Part shown: in pieces, positions 34,394 to 44,724 of the stretch
How positions within the stretch are numbered: the first letter of the stretch is position 1
Layout of the letters: each line of letters opens with the position of its first letter
Assembly: GCA_036620675.1 (NCBI GenBank)
Contig: JAZHEE010000019.1
Origin: Jejubacter sp036620675
GTDB taxonomy: Bacteria > Pseudomonadota > Gammaproteobacteria > Enterobacterales > Enterobacteriaceae
DNA length: 64,000 nt
Strand: one strand, 5' to 3'
The notes under the pieces: model-generated
The model's input: the letters and a program-made list of their open reading frames with translations, nothing else
Database searches by the model: none
Told to the model about the DNA's origin: nothing
Translations under genes and position numbers: made by a program

Positions 34394-37300
34394 TTACCAG
34401 TCCGCATAGGGTACCAGCGGCTGTGGCGGCATATCCATATCGCCCTGCCATCCCGCCATGGAATAACGCACAAAGATCAGAGCGTGGCTCGGTGTATAGT
34501 CTTTGGCCTCCTGAATATCAATCCCTGCGCCGATGGACCAGTGGGAAGTCAGGCGCCGTTCTACCAGCGCCCGCGCGGTATAGCCTACACCGGTGGATGA
34601 GGAGCCCTCTTCCATGGCCTCCATCCGGGCAGGCAGCAGGCTCTGAATCGGATAGCGCCGTTCGTTGTCGGTCTTCGCATAGGACCATGAGACGGATCCC
34701 CCCAGCTCCCACGACCAGTTCTCGGTACGCTGGCGCCAGATTACCGGTACCGAGAACGAAAGGTAGCGCTGCGGGCTGTAGTAGCCTCCTTGTCCCAGGG
34801 TATAGCCGCTCAGGTCTTTATCGTAGTGCCAGAGCATATTGGTCAGGCCCACGGTCACCCGACGGTTATTTTCATTGATAAGCTTGTAGTAGTAGCCGGT
34901 CATCCAGCGTACCCGCCAGTTATCCGCCACATTCTTACCGGTTAGTTGATCGGCGCTCAGACTCGACCAGACGCCGTGATCGCCGCCCCTGTCATAGCTC
35001 ATGCTGATGCCGCCACCGTCGGCGCGCACGCCGCCCCATACCTTATGGGTATTCGGGTCACGCTGGCCGGCGAACGAAAGCAGCGAACTGGAGATCGGCC
35101 GCCGGTGGGCGTTCAGGGTATAGCCAAAGGGGCCCAGATCGCTGCTGTAGCTCAGACCGCCCACCACATCGACCACGTTAAAGCCCATCGGCGTGGTGCC
35201 GATATCCGCCTCCCAGGTGTCGTTTCGCCAGCCTACCGCCACGCTGGCGCCGTTGGCCCGCTGCTGGTGGTTGCTGTTACAGGTGAAGTCGTAGCAGGTG
35301 CCCCATTTTTCGTCGTAGCTGCCACCGCTAAAGCTGCCGGCGTCCATATTCACCACGTCGGTACGCAGCAGCAGGCGCCCGTCGCTGAGCGGCGCATCTA
35401 CCTGCAGCATGGTGGTGTGGGCGCGCAGATCTGAATAGCCCGGCGTACCGCTGGATCCCCAGTAATCATGATCGAGCGTGACGTTCACATCCTGCTGGCG
35501 ATAGAGATCCGCCGCGTCGCTGCGTATCCCGCGTTTCAGCCAGTCATCGCTGGCGTCGTTGCGCGTCAGCCGGGTAAAAGTATCATTATCTTCAGGCCGT
35601 TTATTGGCGATTTCGGACGCCACCATCGCGTCGCGATAGCGTTCCAGCGCCTGCTGAGGTTCGCCGCTGGCGGCGTCGAAACGCGCGGCATCGCGCAACG
35701 CCAGTGCGCTGTCCATTGAAGGCGGCAGCCTTTTCGCAGACGGGACGATACGCCGGTAGATCTCGCGGGCGCGGCCGGGTTCTCCGGCCTCATTCCAGGC
35801 GTTGGCCAGTCGACGTTCGCTGTTTACCGATGGCGCAGCCTGCGAAGGCGCGCGTTCAAGCCGGGTGAGCCACTTGCGGGCCTGCGCTTTATCGTGCTGA
35901 GCCAGGGCCGTCTCCGCCAGCCCCAGCAGCGCATCCTCGTTTCCGGGCTCCCTGGACAGTACCTGCCGGTAGCGGCTGGTCGCCTCGGCGTAGTCTCCCC
36001 GCTCTACGGCCCAGTCTGCCAGAGTGAGATCGATTCGGTCGGAGGCAGGCTGGCGTTTCAGCAGCGCAATGGCCTGTGGCTCCTGCCCCGCTTCCCGCTG
36101 CTCGCTTGCCTGGGCCAGCACCCGATCCAGCGTCAGCCGCCGGGCCAGCTCCTGAATATTGTCGCTCCACTGACCGCGGGGCAGCGTATCGAGATGGCGC
36201 AACGCTGCCTCATCCCGCCCGGTAGAAGAGAGATAAAGCCCATAAGCATAGACCTGGTCGGCATCCTTTGGCTGGCGCCGGGCCAGATCGCGAAACAGCG
36301 CATCGGCCTGTGCCTGCTGACCGGCGGCATAGCGCGCTTTCGCCAGCCGGTAGAGGGTCCAGACGCTGTCGGGATAAAGCGCCAGCCGCCGCTGATGCAA
36401 CTCGGCGGCCTGGTTCCAATGCCCCTGAGACTCCAGCTCGCTGGCCTGAGCTTCCAGCCGATCGTCTTCCAGACCGCGTTCGATATCGTCAATGCTGCGG
36501 CGCTGGCTGGCATTCAGGGTGTTGATAAACGCCATCGCCCGCTCCGGCGACTGACGGCGATAGACGTTGGCCAACCCGCGTACCGCGTTGCTGTTGCCGC
36601 GATCCATGCGTAACGCCTGAAGGTAATAGCGTTCAGCTTCGGCGTCATTCTGGCGTGCCACCGCCACATCTCCCAGGCCGAGTACCGCATAGCTGTCGCT
36701 GCCATCCACTGCCCGCGCCTGGCGGAATTTACGCTCTGCCAGCGCGCTATCTTTAGCGTTAAGCGCCGCGTCTCCTTCGTCAATCAGCAGCCAGTAGCGG
36801 TTGGTACTCAACAGCGATTTCCATCTGCCGCTGCTGTCGTTGTCGGGATCCAGCCGCAGCGCCCGACTAAGCTGGCGAACCGCGGCGGCGCGTTTTCCTG
36901 CCTGGGACCAGGCTTCACCCAGCGCCCCCACGGTTTCGGCATCATTTTGATTTTCACGCAGTGCCGTTTGCAGCGGCGCGACCGCCCTGGCGCCATCGCC
37001 TGCGGCCACCTGCGCCAGCCCGGTCGCCTTAGCCCGAAATCCCGGATCGGCCAGTTGCTTGCGCTGCTCCGCTAGTTTCGCCTTCGCATCGTCCACCGTC
37101 TCACCATCGGTAAACAGCGTCACAAACCGCTCCAGCGCCGCCACACTGGCGGCGCTGACCGGCAATCCCTGAATCTGCTGATACCACAGCTCCGCCGCCT
37201 GACCACGCCCGTCCCCCGAACGTGCCATCTGTTCCAGCACCCGGAATCCTTCCCGGGAGCGATGGTTATCAAACAATAATCCAGCCAGGCTGGCGCGCAG

Positions 37301-37846
37301 CTCGTTATTGCCGGGCATTCGGGCGTTCAGCGCTGTTAGTTGTTCAATCGCCTGAGCGCGTCGCTGCGGTTTTTTCGCCACCAGCAGCCAGTACTCCACC
37401 GCCAGCGAACCGTCCGGGGGCGTCCCCCCGAGCAAATCCTGATACGCGGCGATGGCCTCATCAATATGGCCGGTGGTTCCCAACAGCCGCGCCTGTTGCA
37501 GCGCCTGGCTGCCGGCTGGCGTGGCGAGTTTCATCTCCAGTTGCGAACGGCGATAGGCCGTGGAATCCGCCGCCGTGGATTTGAGTTTATCCATCAGCGC
37601 CTGAGCGCCCGTGCTGTCCCCCTGACGCAGCAGATAGCGAACCCGGGCGGCGATCACCTCCGGATCGTCCGGGGCGATCAGCTCCAGTCGGTAGAGCGAC
37701 TGACGAACCAGATCGTCGCGATGGGTCGCCTCTCCCAGCCGCACCTGCTCCAGCAGATGCTGCCGGGCGGGATTCTCCGCCCGGGCTGGCATCGTCAGCG
37801 CCAGCCCCAACGCAACGGCAACCAGGGTTAATGAGGATCCGCGCAT
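34394..37846 (-). CDS. bcsC: Cellulose export outer-membrane protein BcsC
   Basis: 1150 aa. Signal peptide (SSLTLVAVALGLALTMPARA), a long periplasmic TPR superhelix (about residues 25-790, repeats such as YAVLGLGDVAVARQNDAEAE) and a C-terminal outer-membrane beta-barrel (about 800-1150) ending SMAGWQGDMDMPPQPLVPYADW. It binds peptidoglycan and nascent cellulose and forms the exit pore. It overlaps bcsZ by 19 bp, so they are translationally coupled. Length is close to E. coli BcsC. Confidence 0.95.
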   Translation of the reverse strand: MRGSSLTLVAVALGLALTMPARAENPARQHLLEQVRLGEATHRDDLVRQSLYRLELIAPDDPEVIAARVRYLLRQGDSTGAQALMDKLKSTAADSTAYRRSQLEMKLATPAGSQALQQARLLGTTGHIDEAIAAYQDLLGGTPPDGSLAVEYWLLVAKKPQRRAQAIEQLTALNARMPGNNELRASLAGLLFDNHRSREGFRVLEQMARSGDGRGQAAELWYQQIQGLPVSAASVAALERFVTLFTDGETVDDAKAKLAEQRKQLADPGFRAKATGLAQVAAGDGARAVAPLQTALRENQNDAETVGALGEAWSQAGKRAAAVRQLSRALRLDPDNDSSGRWKSLLSTNRYWLLIDEGDAALNAKDSALAERKFRQARAVDGSDSYAVLGLGDVAVARQNDAEAERYYLQALRMDRGNSNAVRGLANVYRRQSPERAMAFINTLNASQRRSIDDIERGLEDDRLEAQASELESQGHWNQAAELHQRRLALYPDSVWTLYRLAKARYAAGQQAQADALFRDLARRQPKDADQVYAYGLYLSSTGRDEAALRHLDTLPRGQWSDNIQELARRLTLDRVLAQASEQREAGQEPQAIALLKRQPASDRIDLTLADWAVERGDYAEATSRYRQVLSREPGNEDALLGLAETALAQHDKAQARKWLTRLERAPSQAAPSVNSERRLANAWNEAGEPGRAREIYRRIVPSAKRLPPSMDSALALRDAARFDAASGEPQQALERYRDAMVASEIANKRPEDNDTFTRLTRNDASDDWLKRGIRSDAADLYRQQDVNVTLDHDYWGSSGTPGYSDLRAHTTMLQVDAPLSDGRLLLRTDVVNMDAGSFSGGSYDEKWGTCYDFTCNSNHQQRANGASVAVGWRNDTWEADIGTTPMGFNVVDVVGGLSYSSDLGPFGYTLNAHRRPISSSLLSFAGQRDPNTHKVWGGVRADGGGISMSYDRGGDHGVWSSLSADQLTGKNVADNWRVRWMTGYYYKLINENNRRVTVGLTNMLWHYDKDLSGYTLGQGGYYSPQRYLSFSVPVIWRQRTENWSWELGGSVSWSYAKTDNERRYPIQSLLPARMEAMEEGSSSTGVGYTARALVERRLTSHWSIGAGIDIQEAKDYTPSHALIFVRYSMAGWQGDMDMPPQPLVPYADW

Positions 37847-38943
37847 ACCCGCTCCCAGTCCGGCACCAGTTCACCCTGAACATTAAAGCGAAAACGCTGT
37901 TGATCCCAACCCTGAGCGAACAGCGTTAACACATAGCTGTAGTAAGATTCATGGTCGGGAAAGTGTTTTACCAGCCGCTGACGCTGCACATAAAGCGCCG
38001 TGCTTTCCTGGAGCATCGGCAGCATGGCGGCGGAAAAACCGCCAGGGCCGTCGTTAGTCAACTTACCGGTCATTATGTCAATTTTTTCCGGCGGCGCGCC
38101 GCGCTGTTCCGTAGCGGCCACCATCGGCTGGAAGTGTTTCAGCAGCCGCGCCTTGTCGGGGGAGCGCTCACTAAGCATCCCCACCCACAGGTAGACGCGA
38201 ATCGCATCGTAGCTGCCCGTCAGCGCAGGCTGCTCCTGCATCTGCCAGCCGCTTCCCTTATGCCAGCTGACCCAGTTGGGAGAAAACCCTTTAGGTGCAG
38301 TTTCCAGCAGCAGCCGCAGCATGGGCTCGCGCATCGCTTTCCAGGGGCCGGGATAACGGGCAAAACGAGCGATGACCTGGGGCGGCAGATAGCTGGGATT
38401 CAGGCGCCAGCTGCTGTCATGGACGTAGCCCTGCGCTCCAGGCAATAGCATTTCGCCAAGACCGGGAATCTTCACCACCTCTTTACGGGCGATCAGGTCG
38501 AGCAGCGCCCTCCCCTGTTCCGTATAATCGTCGCTATTCCAGAGCCTGCCCGCCTCCAGCAGCGCCCAGGCTATCCACAAATCGGCATCCGAAGCCGAAT
38601 TACTGTCCAACACCCGCCACTGGCCATCTTCACGCCTGCCCCACAGCCAGGCAGGCAGCGTGGTTTTTACATCTCCGTTGGAGAGATTGTTACGGGTCCA
38701 CGTCAGCAACTGGTCAAAGCTCTGGCGATCGTTAGCCACCAGCGCGAAGAACAGTCCGTAGCTCTGCCCTTCGGAAGTGGTGATTTTGCGTGGGTCGCTG
38801 GTGTCGATAACCCGCCCTTCATCGCTGACGTAGTGCTGCTTAAACTGCCGCCAGGCGGGCCAGTCGCAGGCGCCGCTGGCAGTCATCGCCGCCAGCAGCA
38901 GGCCCAGGGTTAATACATAACGCCATGCCATGATGTTATTCAT
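37828..38943 (-). CDS. bcsZ: Periplasmic endo-1,4-beta-glucanase BcsZ
   Basis: 371-aa glycoside hydrolase family 8 enzyme needed for normal cellulose output. Signal peptide (MAWRYVLTLGLLLAAMTASG). Catalytic landmarks: SEGQSYGLFFALV (Glu acid) and NSASDADLWIAWALL (Asp), plus GSYDAIRVYLW. The start ATG at 38943 overlaps the bcsB stop (ATGAATAA); an internal ATG at 38931 is an alternative with the same signal peptide. Between bcsB and bcsC as in E. coli. Confidence 0.96.
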   Translation of the reverse strand: MNNIMAWRYVLTLGLLLAAMTASGACDWPAWRQFKQHYVSDEGRVIDTSDPRKITTSEGQSYGLFFALVANDRQSFDQLLTWTRNNLSNGDVKTTLPAWLWGRREDGQWRVLDSNSASDADLWIAWALLEAGRLWNSDDYTEQGRALLDLIARKEVVKIPGLGEMLLPGAQGYVHDSSWRLNPSYLPPQVIARFARYPGPWKAMREPMLRLLLETAPKGFSPNWVSWHKGSGWQMQEQPALTGSYDAIRVYLWVGMLSERSPDKARLLKHFQPMVAATEQRGAPPEKIDIMTGKLTNDGPGGFSAAMLPMLQESTALYVQRQRLVKHFPDHESYYSYVLTLFAQGWDQQRFRFNVQGELVPDWERVCADPH

Positions 38944-41350
38944 CCTCCGGATCCAGACGACGGCGGCTTAGCATCCGCAGTACCCGCCACAGCACCCAGG
39001 CCAGTAGCACAACGCTGATGGCGGCGCAGATAGCCAGCCATACAGGATGATTCGCCAGGGAGTACCAGATACGCTCAAACCACGGCAGGTGGCCGACATA
39101 GTAAATATCACCAACCCGCAGGCTGTTGACGCCGGATTCGCGAATCACGGAAACCGAACCGTACATGGCAGCGCGTTTGCCGCTGTCATTCAGGGCGCCG
39201 TTCAGCAGTTCATAGCCGCGCGGGCTGTCCGCCAGCAGAGCAATAACGCTGCGCTGGCTATGGAACGGCGACTGAAAGCCGACAATCGCCGCCATCGCTC
39301 CCCGGGAGCTGATCGTGGTGCGAACATCAGGCTCCTGATCCGCCTGGCTTGTCATAATCGACGGCAGCGGCGTCTGGCGATACGGCGCTTTCACCCAACT
39401 CAGCGCGGCTTCAACCAGCAGATCGAGACGAGTATCGTCCTTTAATTTTTCGGGCAGGGAGCCGATAATCATCAGGTCGGCATCGCGTTTTTTAATCTCG
39501 TCGGCGCTATTGGTCAGCGCCACCTTCACCGCAGGCAGCCCGGTCTGAGCGCCGATAACGCCCAGGGTATCCAGCAAAGTGCTGACCTGCGCCGGGGTCG
39601 GCTGTTTAGACACCACCACCAGGGTATCCGACAGATCGGCCATCCGGCTGTAAGGGAAGCCCGCATTAGCAAAGACGCGCAGATCCGGCATCGCGATAAA
39701 GTGATGATAACTGGAGAAATCGATGGTCGACTCATCCTCTATCACCACGTGATTCTGCACCGGCTGGAAGGTAATACAATTCTCAATAGTGCCGCCGGGC
39801 ATCGGGTTCATATACTGGAAGTCAAAGCGCAACTGGTTAGCAGCGCCGAGACGTAGTGCCGGAATGGCAACCTCATTCTTGCCGTCCAACAGCCCCTGCA
39901 CTACCGGCAGTCGCATCAGCAAATCACCGCTGCGGGTTTTTGGCGACAGGCTGAAAGATTGCAAAAACTGGTTGTTCAGGCTGATATCCATCCGCGAACT
40001 GTCCTTCACCGGCGGCGCGGTATAGCGATATTTAAGATCCATATCGATGCCGTTGCTGCGCAGCAGGTAAAGATCCGGCGGTAAATTAAGCGTCAGATTA
40101 ATTGAGCTGGGTTCGATACCGCTCGACTGCAGCTGTTGCTCATAGGTTTTCAGCTCGCCAAAGGTGATCGGCCGGTCGGTGCGCACCCAGTGCGGAGCAT
40201 CGTAAGGTTTACGCGCCAGCAGCGGCTCCACTTTATCCACCGTGACGGCGTCGCCGCGAAACAGAATATCGCCCCGGGCAATCCCCTGAGCCGCCTGAAG
40301 CAGATCGCTGTCGTCACGGCCGAAGATCACCAGCAGCTTCACATAAGGGTTATCCGGATGGTTGATCATCTCGATGGTGGGCGCCTTCACCGGCGGATGG
40401 TCGCGCAGGAAATCCGGGCGCCTGTCGTTGGTGGCAAAGACAATGGCGTTGCTTTCCGGTAGCTGGTTATAGAGCACCGGGAAGCGCTGGCCACGCCACA
40501 CCGAACGGGTACCGAACCAGGAGGCGATAATTCCTGCGGCGCGCTGCTGTTCTACGTCCGGCGCGGCGGCAAAAACCATCGGCAGCGTCAGCGGCCGATC
40601 GTCACGTGGGTCAAAGAAGGGCACCGGGAAATGGGAGAGATCGTTACGCACTTGTAGTTTCTGATACAGCAGGCTCAGGGAACTGCCGCGCCCGATATCC
40701 ATCCACAGCGTGCTGTTGGCCGGGTTTTCGCACACATCACGATAGTGACCGACGAACTCCAGCCGTACCCGGTTAAAGTCGCTGACGTAGAGCGGGTCGA
40801 TGGGCAGCCTGGCCAGGGTCTTTTTCCCCAGTTGCTCTTTAGTGACCGGCAGTACGCCCATTAGCTCATCGTTCAGGTACACCTTAAGCTGCGACTGTAC
40901 CGGAATCAGCGCCGGAGAGGGGGTGTACTCCAGATTTAACAGCGCGCGGGACACCACTTCGTCGCTGCGCATACCGAATTCTACAGTACCGTTGGGATGC
41001 ACGCCGCGCAGCACCATGCTGCCGGGCGGCGGCGCAATCTGGGCGAAGTTCAGGGTAACTTCGCGAGCCGGCGCGTTTTCCGCCACAACAGGCGCCCCGG
41101 CGCCGGGTACTCCAGGCATGACCTGCCCGGCGGCGCCCGTTGCCGCCTCTTCCGCCGTCTGCGGCACTACCGCTTTAAGGTCGTTATCGGTGGGCCCCTG
41201 CGTCACCACGCCTTCAGTAGTGGGCGCGACCGTGGGCACCATCGGCGCAGGCACCTCATTAGGGTTCGCTGGCGCCGCCATGCCAGGCCGACACGGCAAC
41301 GCGCTCAGCCCCAAAACCACTGCACAGATCCAGAAGAGATTTCTATTCAT
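38936..41350 (-). CDS. bcsB: Cellulose synthase regulatory subunit BcsB
   Basis: 804-aa periplasmic subunit anchored by a C-terminal helix (HPVWLAICAAISVVLLAWVLW) that docks on BcsA. Signal peptide (NLFWICAVVLGLSALPC) is followed by a Pro/Thr/Val-rich linker (PAPMVPTVAPTTEGVVTQG) and then two repeats of carbohydrate-binding plus flavodoxin-like domains (e.g. GVHPNGTVEFGMRSDEVVS). It guides the glucan through the periplasm. It lies 10 bp after bcsA. Slightly longer than E. coli BcsB (about 780) because of the N-terminal linker. Confidence 0.95.
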   Translation of the reverse strand: MNRNLFWICAVVLGLSALPCRPGMAAPANPNEVPAPMVPTVAPTTEGVVTQGPTDNDLKAVVPQTAEEAATGAAGQVMPGVPGAGAPVVAENAPAREVTLNFAQIAPPPGSMVLRGVHPNGTVEFGMRSDEVVSRALLNLEYTPSPALIPVQSQLKVYLNDELMGVLPVTKEQLGKKTLARLPIDPLYVSDFNRVRLEFVGHYRDVCENPANSTLWMDIGRGSSLSLLYQKLQVRNDLSHFPVPFFDPRDDRPLTLPMVFAAAPDVEQQRAAGIIASWFGTRSVWRGQRFPVLYNQLPESNAIVFATNDRRPDFLRDHPPVKAPTIEMINHPDNPYVKLLVIFGRDDSDLLQAAQGIARGDILFRGDAVTVDKVEPLLARKPYDAPHWVRTDRPITFGELKTYEQQLQSSGIEPSSINLTLNLPPDLYLLRSNGIDMDLKYRYTAPPVKDSSRMDISLNNQFLQSFSLSPKTRSGDLLMRLPVVQGLLDGKNEVAIPALRLGAANQLRFDFQYMNPMPGGTIENCITFQPVQNHVVIEDESTIDFSSYHHFIAMPDLRVFANAGFPYSRMADLSDTLVVVSKQPTPAQVSTLLDTLGVIGAQTGLPAVKVALTNSADEIKKRDADLMIIGSLPEKLKDDTRLDLLVEAALSWVKAPYRQTPLPSIMTSQADQEPDVRTTISSRGAMAAIVGFQSPFHSQRSVIALLADSPRGYELLNGALNDSGKRAAMYGSVSVIRESGVNSLRVGDIYYVGHLPWFERIWYSLANHPVWLAICAAISVVLLAWVLWRVLRMLSRRRLDPEDE

Positions 41351-41360
41351 CGCGTTATCA

Positions 41361-43979
41361 TCATTGTTGAGTCATGGCCGAATCCGGTTGCCGCTCCCCG
41401 GCGCTGCGTGCCGGTCTGTGGGGCATCAGGGAAACCACCCAATCCACCGCCAGAGTGATGCTACGGAACACGTATTTAAGCGATGCCGGGGCAAATTCCG
41501 CCAGATGGCGGTATCCGCGCAGTCCCAGCGTCAGAATATCCAGCAGGCTTTCCAGCGGCTTATCTTCCGGAAAGCTGTCCTGCCATAGCGCCCAGGTGTC
41601 GGCGCGGGCGAAAGTGCACTGAATAAAATCGATATGCTGGCGGGTAGTCATTTCCACCAGTTGCAGGCCGATGCTCTCTCCGCCAGAACGTACCACCAGC
41701 GCCGGAAAGCAAAACTGCTGCTGACCGCGACGCAGCAGAAGCTGGATGCGTTCGCCGTGGCGCAGCGCCAACGTGCCGTGCAGACGAACCCCTACGCCGC
41801 CGTCGGAATAGTCGCGCACCGTACAGGGATAGAGATGGCCGTCTTCCCGGGCCAGCGCTGCGGGCATGGCGATTTCGACCCGGTGAGCGCGTCGCACCTG
41901 CTTACTCTCGACCGATACCGCCACGGCTCCGCCCAGAATTATCAGGTTGTAGGTCACCCAGGCGACACTCACCAGCACGGTCAGTATCTCGTGCTGCGGC
42001 CCTTCGAAGAAGCGCCAGACGCCGAACAGCAGCCCCAGTACGTTAAGCAGCACCAGCAGCAGATACGGCCGGGTAATCACCCAGTCGACATATTCATGGG
42101 GCACCAACCCCCCTTTCGCCGTAACGTTAAATTTCCCTTTACGCGGGTTAATCAGTGCGACGAGGGTCGGCGGCGTGATGTACCAGGCCAGTACCGTTTC
42201 GTAAATTTCGCTCCAGAAGGAGTGGCGGTAACGCCCCTGAATTTTTGAATTGGTCAGGCTGGCGTGAATCATGTGGGGCAAGACGAAGAGCGCTATCATC
42301 AGCGCCGGCGCATAGATGATGTAGGCGTGTAGCAGCAAAAAGGCCAATGGAGCCGTCAGAAAGATAAGCCTCGGCAGGCCGGACAGAAAGTGCAGCATGG
42401 CGTTGGCGTAGCACACACGCTGTGCCAGCTTCAGCCCCTTGCCGAATAGCGGATTATCCAGCCGGAAGATCTGAATCATGCCCCTGGCCCAGCGAATGCG
42501 CTGGCCGATATGCGCCGACAGGCTTTCGGTCGCCAGGCCTGCGGCCTGGGGAATGCGCATATAGGCAGAGGTATAACCGCGGCGGTGCAGGCGTAGCGAA
42601 GTATGGGCGTCTTCGGTTACGGTTTCTACGGCGATGCCGCCAATCTCATCCAGCGGCTGCCGGCGAATAACCGCGCAGGAGCCGCAGAAGAAGGTGGCGT
42701 CCCACATATCATTACCGTCCTGCACCAGCCCGTAGAACAGCGCACCTTCGTTCGGGGTTTTGCGAAAGCGCCCCAGGTTGCGCTCAAAGGGATCCGGCGA
42801 AAAGAAATGGTGTGGCGTCTGAATCAGCCCCAGCTTTTTATCTTTAAAGAACCAGCCCATGGTCAGTTGCAGGAACGAGCGAGTCGGCACGTGGTCGCAG
42901 TCGAATATGGCCACAAAATCGCCGCGCGCCTGCTTGAGGGCATTATTAATATTTCCCGCTTTGGCGTGTTCATGAGTAGCGCGGGCGATGTAGTTCACTC
43001 CCACTTCGTCGGCAAAGCGGCGAAACTCTTCACGACCGCCATCATCAAGGATCCAGATGTTGAGCTTATCTTTTGGCCAGTCCATACCCAGCGAAGCATA
43101 GACTGTCCCTTTCACTACGCTGAGCTCTTCGTTGTAGGTCGGAATCATCACGTCCACGGCTGGCCATTGGGCCGTTGAAGCAGGCAGCGGCACCGGCTGG
43201 CGATGCAGCGGCCAGATTATCTGGAAAAAGCCCAGCACCAGTACCAGCCAGGCATAGGTTTCGGCGAACAGCAGAATCAGGCCGCAGACCAGGCTCACCG
43301 GATCGTTCCAGTTCAGCGTCGAGGTATAACGCCACCAGATATAGCGACAGGAGATGGTCAGCGACAATACCACCATTACCAGCGCGGGAAAGCGCCCGGG
43401 AATGCGCCGCACCACCAGCGCAATACCCCACAGCAGCATCAGGAAGATAAACTGCGCCAGCGGGCTGAAAGGCTGGGTGACACACAGCACCGCCATAATC
43501 AGCGCCACCGCTATCACAACCCCCAGCAGAATACGTCTGGCCATCGTGCTGAACTGCGCAAGATCCTGAACGTTGCGCCTGAATCTATGGCTGCGCTCAA
43601 TGCGCTGCGGCAGCGCGTTCATCCACTGATAGTAGTTCTCCCGCCAGGCCTTCATCCGTATTAGCCGCGAGGAGACTGGCGCCGCCAGCTCGCGCCCTGG
43701 TAGTATCAGCAACAGCCAGAGAGACTGGATCAGATAACGCAGCAAATCGAGCGGACGTGGGCGCCGGGGATCGATTTGCGGATAAAGACGCTGGCGCTGG
43801 GCCCTGATACGCTGCCAGCTTTCGCTCTCCAGCCGTAAAAAGATCCAGCCCAACGCCGCTATCAGGCAGTACAAACCCGCGCTGAACGGCGTGGCGCCGT
43901 TACGCCGCCAGCTCATATATCGCGTTCGCAGACGCTGGCTAACGCCGGGCGCCAGCAGACAACGCAGCACCAGGCTCAT
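41361..43979 (-). CDS. bcsA: Cellulose synthase catalytic subunit BcsA
   Basis: 872-aa GT2 inner-membrane synthase that polymerises UDP-glucose and translocates the chain, activated by c-di-GMP. Motifs: DDG at 311-313, FDCDH with Asp360 and Asp362, TED at 455-457, and QRIRW at 493-497. The PilZ domain has RRAHR (Arg696 and Arg700) and DYSDGG. I chose the ATG at 43979: its A-T-G overlaps the bcsQ TGA stop (ATGA), GGAGAG precedes it, and the length equals E. coli. Ten extra upstream residues in the same frame are unlikely. Because the start is coupled to bcsQ translation, the nonsense codon in bcsQ may lower BcsA. Confidence 0.97.
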   Translation of the reverse strand: MSLVLRCLLAPGVSQRLRTRYMSWRRNGATPFSAGLYCLIAALGWIFLRLESESWQRIRAQRQRLYPQIDPRRPRPLDLLRYLIQSLWLLLILPGRELAAPVSSRLIRMKAWRENYYQWMNALPQRIERSHRFRRNVQDLAQFSTMARRILLGVVIAVALIMAVLCVTQPFSPLAQFIFLMLLWGIALVVRRIPGRFPALVMVVLSLTISCRYIWWRYTSTLNWNDPVSLVCGLILLFAETYAWLVLVLGFFQIIWPLHRQPVPLPASTAQWPAVDVMIPTYNEELSVVKGTVYASLGMDWPKDKLNIWILDDGGREEFRRFADEVGVNYIARATHEHAKAGNINNALKQARGDFVAIFDCDHVPTRSFLQLTMGWFFKDKKLGLIQTPHHFFSPDPFERNLGRFRKTPNEGALFYGLVQDGNDMWDATFFCGSCAVIRRQPLDEIGGIAVETVTEDAHTSLRLHRRGYTSAYMRIPQAAGLATESLSAHIGQRIRWARGMIQIFRLDNPLFGKGLKLAQRVCYANAMLHFLSGLPRLIFLTAPLAFLLLHAYIIYAPALMIALFVLPHMIHASLTNSKIQGRYRHSFWSEIYETVLAWYITPPTLVALINPRKGKFNVTAKGGLVPHEYVDWVITRPYLLLVLLNVLGLLFGVWRFFEGPQHEILTVLVSVAWVTYNLIILGGAVAVSVESKQVRRAHRVEIAMPAALAREDGHLYPCTVRDYSDGGVGVRLHGTLALRHGERIQLLLRRGQQQFCFPALVVRSGGESIGLQLVEMTTRQHIDFIQCTFARADTWALWQDSFPEDKPLESLLDILTLGLRGYRHLAEFAPASLKYVFRSITLAVDWVVSLMPHRPARSAGERQPDSAMTQQ

Positions 43980-44710
43980 GGCCGGCTCTCCGCCAGATGC
44001 AGCAGGCACCAGCCCGCCAGAGTCATGAACTCTTCCGCTATCAGCGAATCGGGGCTGTATTCGCCAACCGGCTGTTTGGCCGCCATCGCTTCCGCCATCG
44101 CTTCATCGCTGTGCAAAATTACCGGAATCAGATTACGCTGGCTCTGGAGCCAGAGCTGATAAATATCGTCCTGCAAATGGCTGGTGACCCGTAGCCCGTT
44201 GACCAGCAGATAAGCATCCTGGGCCAGCGGCTGCTGGTGCAGGCGAGCATGGCAATTGGCATCCGGCGTTGCCACCACAATGCGGCTATCTACCGCCGCC
44301 AGGGTTTCCATTGCAAAACCGCTGAAGCCTGTGGGGATATCCACCAGAATCCAGCGATAGCGGCCGCTCTGCTTAAGGGTTTTCAGGGCGTCGAGAAAAT
44401 AGGCGTTTCCTTGCGGACGCGCCAGCAGTTCGCTGCTCTGCACGGCATTCAGTTGTCCGTACGGCAGAACATCAAGGCGCGGCGTATAGCGCCAGGCAGC
44501 GCTCTGTCAGGACTGCCCTTCGTGCAGGGCGTACGCCCAACCCGCGCTCTGCGCAAAACCAATATTGAACAAAAGGCGCAACAAATTATCCGGGGCGGCG
44601 CCGATCACCAGTACGGATTCGCCCTGCTGCTGTAACGACCAGCCCAGGGCCGCCGCAATAGACGTCGTTCCCACACCGCCACGCAGCCCCTGTAACCCTA
44701 CGACTGCCAT
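43976..44710 (-). pseudogene. bcsQ: bcsQ interrupted by an in-frame TGA at codon 68
   Basis: BcsQ is a MinD/ParA-type ATPase of the cytoplasmic Bcs ring, required for cellulose secretion. The N-terminal part (67 codons) has the deviant Walker A RGGVGTTS; then TGA (plus-strand TCA 44507-44509) interrupts. The same frame continues without any shift (QSAAWRYTPRLDVLPYGQL, then through DIYQLWLQSQR to the stop at 43976). Against E. coli BcsQ as I recall it, codon 68 is Trp, so a single TGG to TGA change explains it; both flanks align without gaps. The distal part could restart at a GTG (44443) but would lack Walker A. 244 codons if read through. Confidence 0.9.
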
Positions 44711-44724
44711 CAGGTTCGCTCCCT

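Noticed and set aside
44507..44509. TGA in bcsQ read as selenocysteine or programmed readthrough
   Set aside because: BcsQ is not a selenoprotein family, the homologous residue is Trp, and I see no SECIS-like hairpin directly after the codon. A nonsense mutation or read error is simpler.
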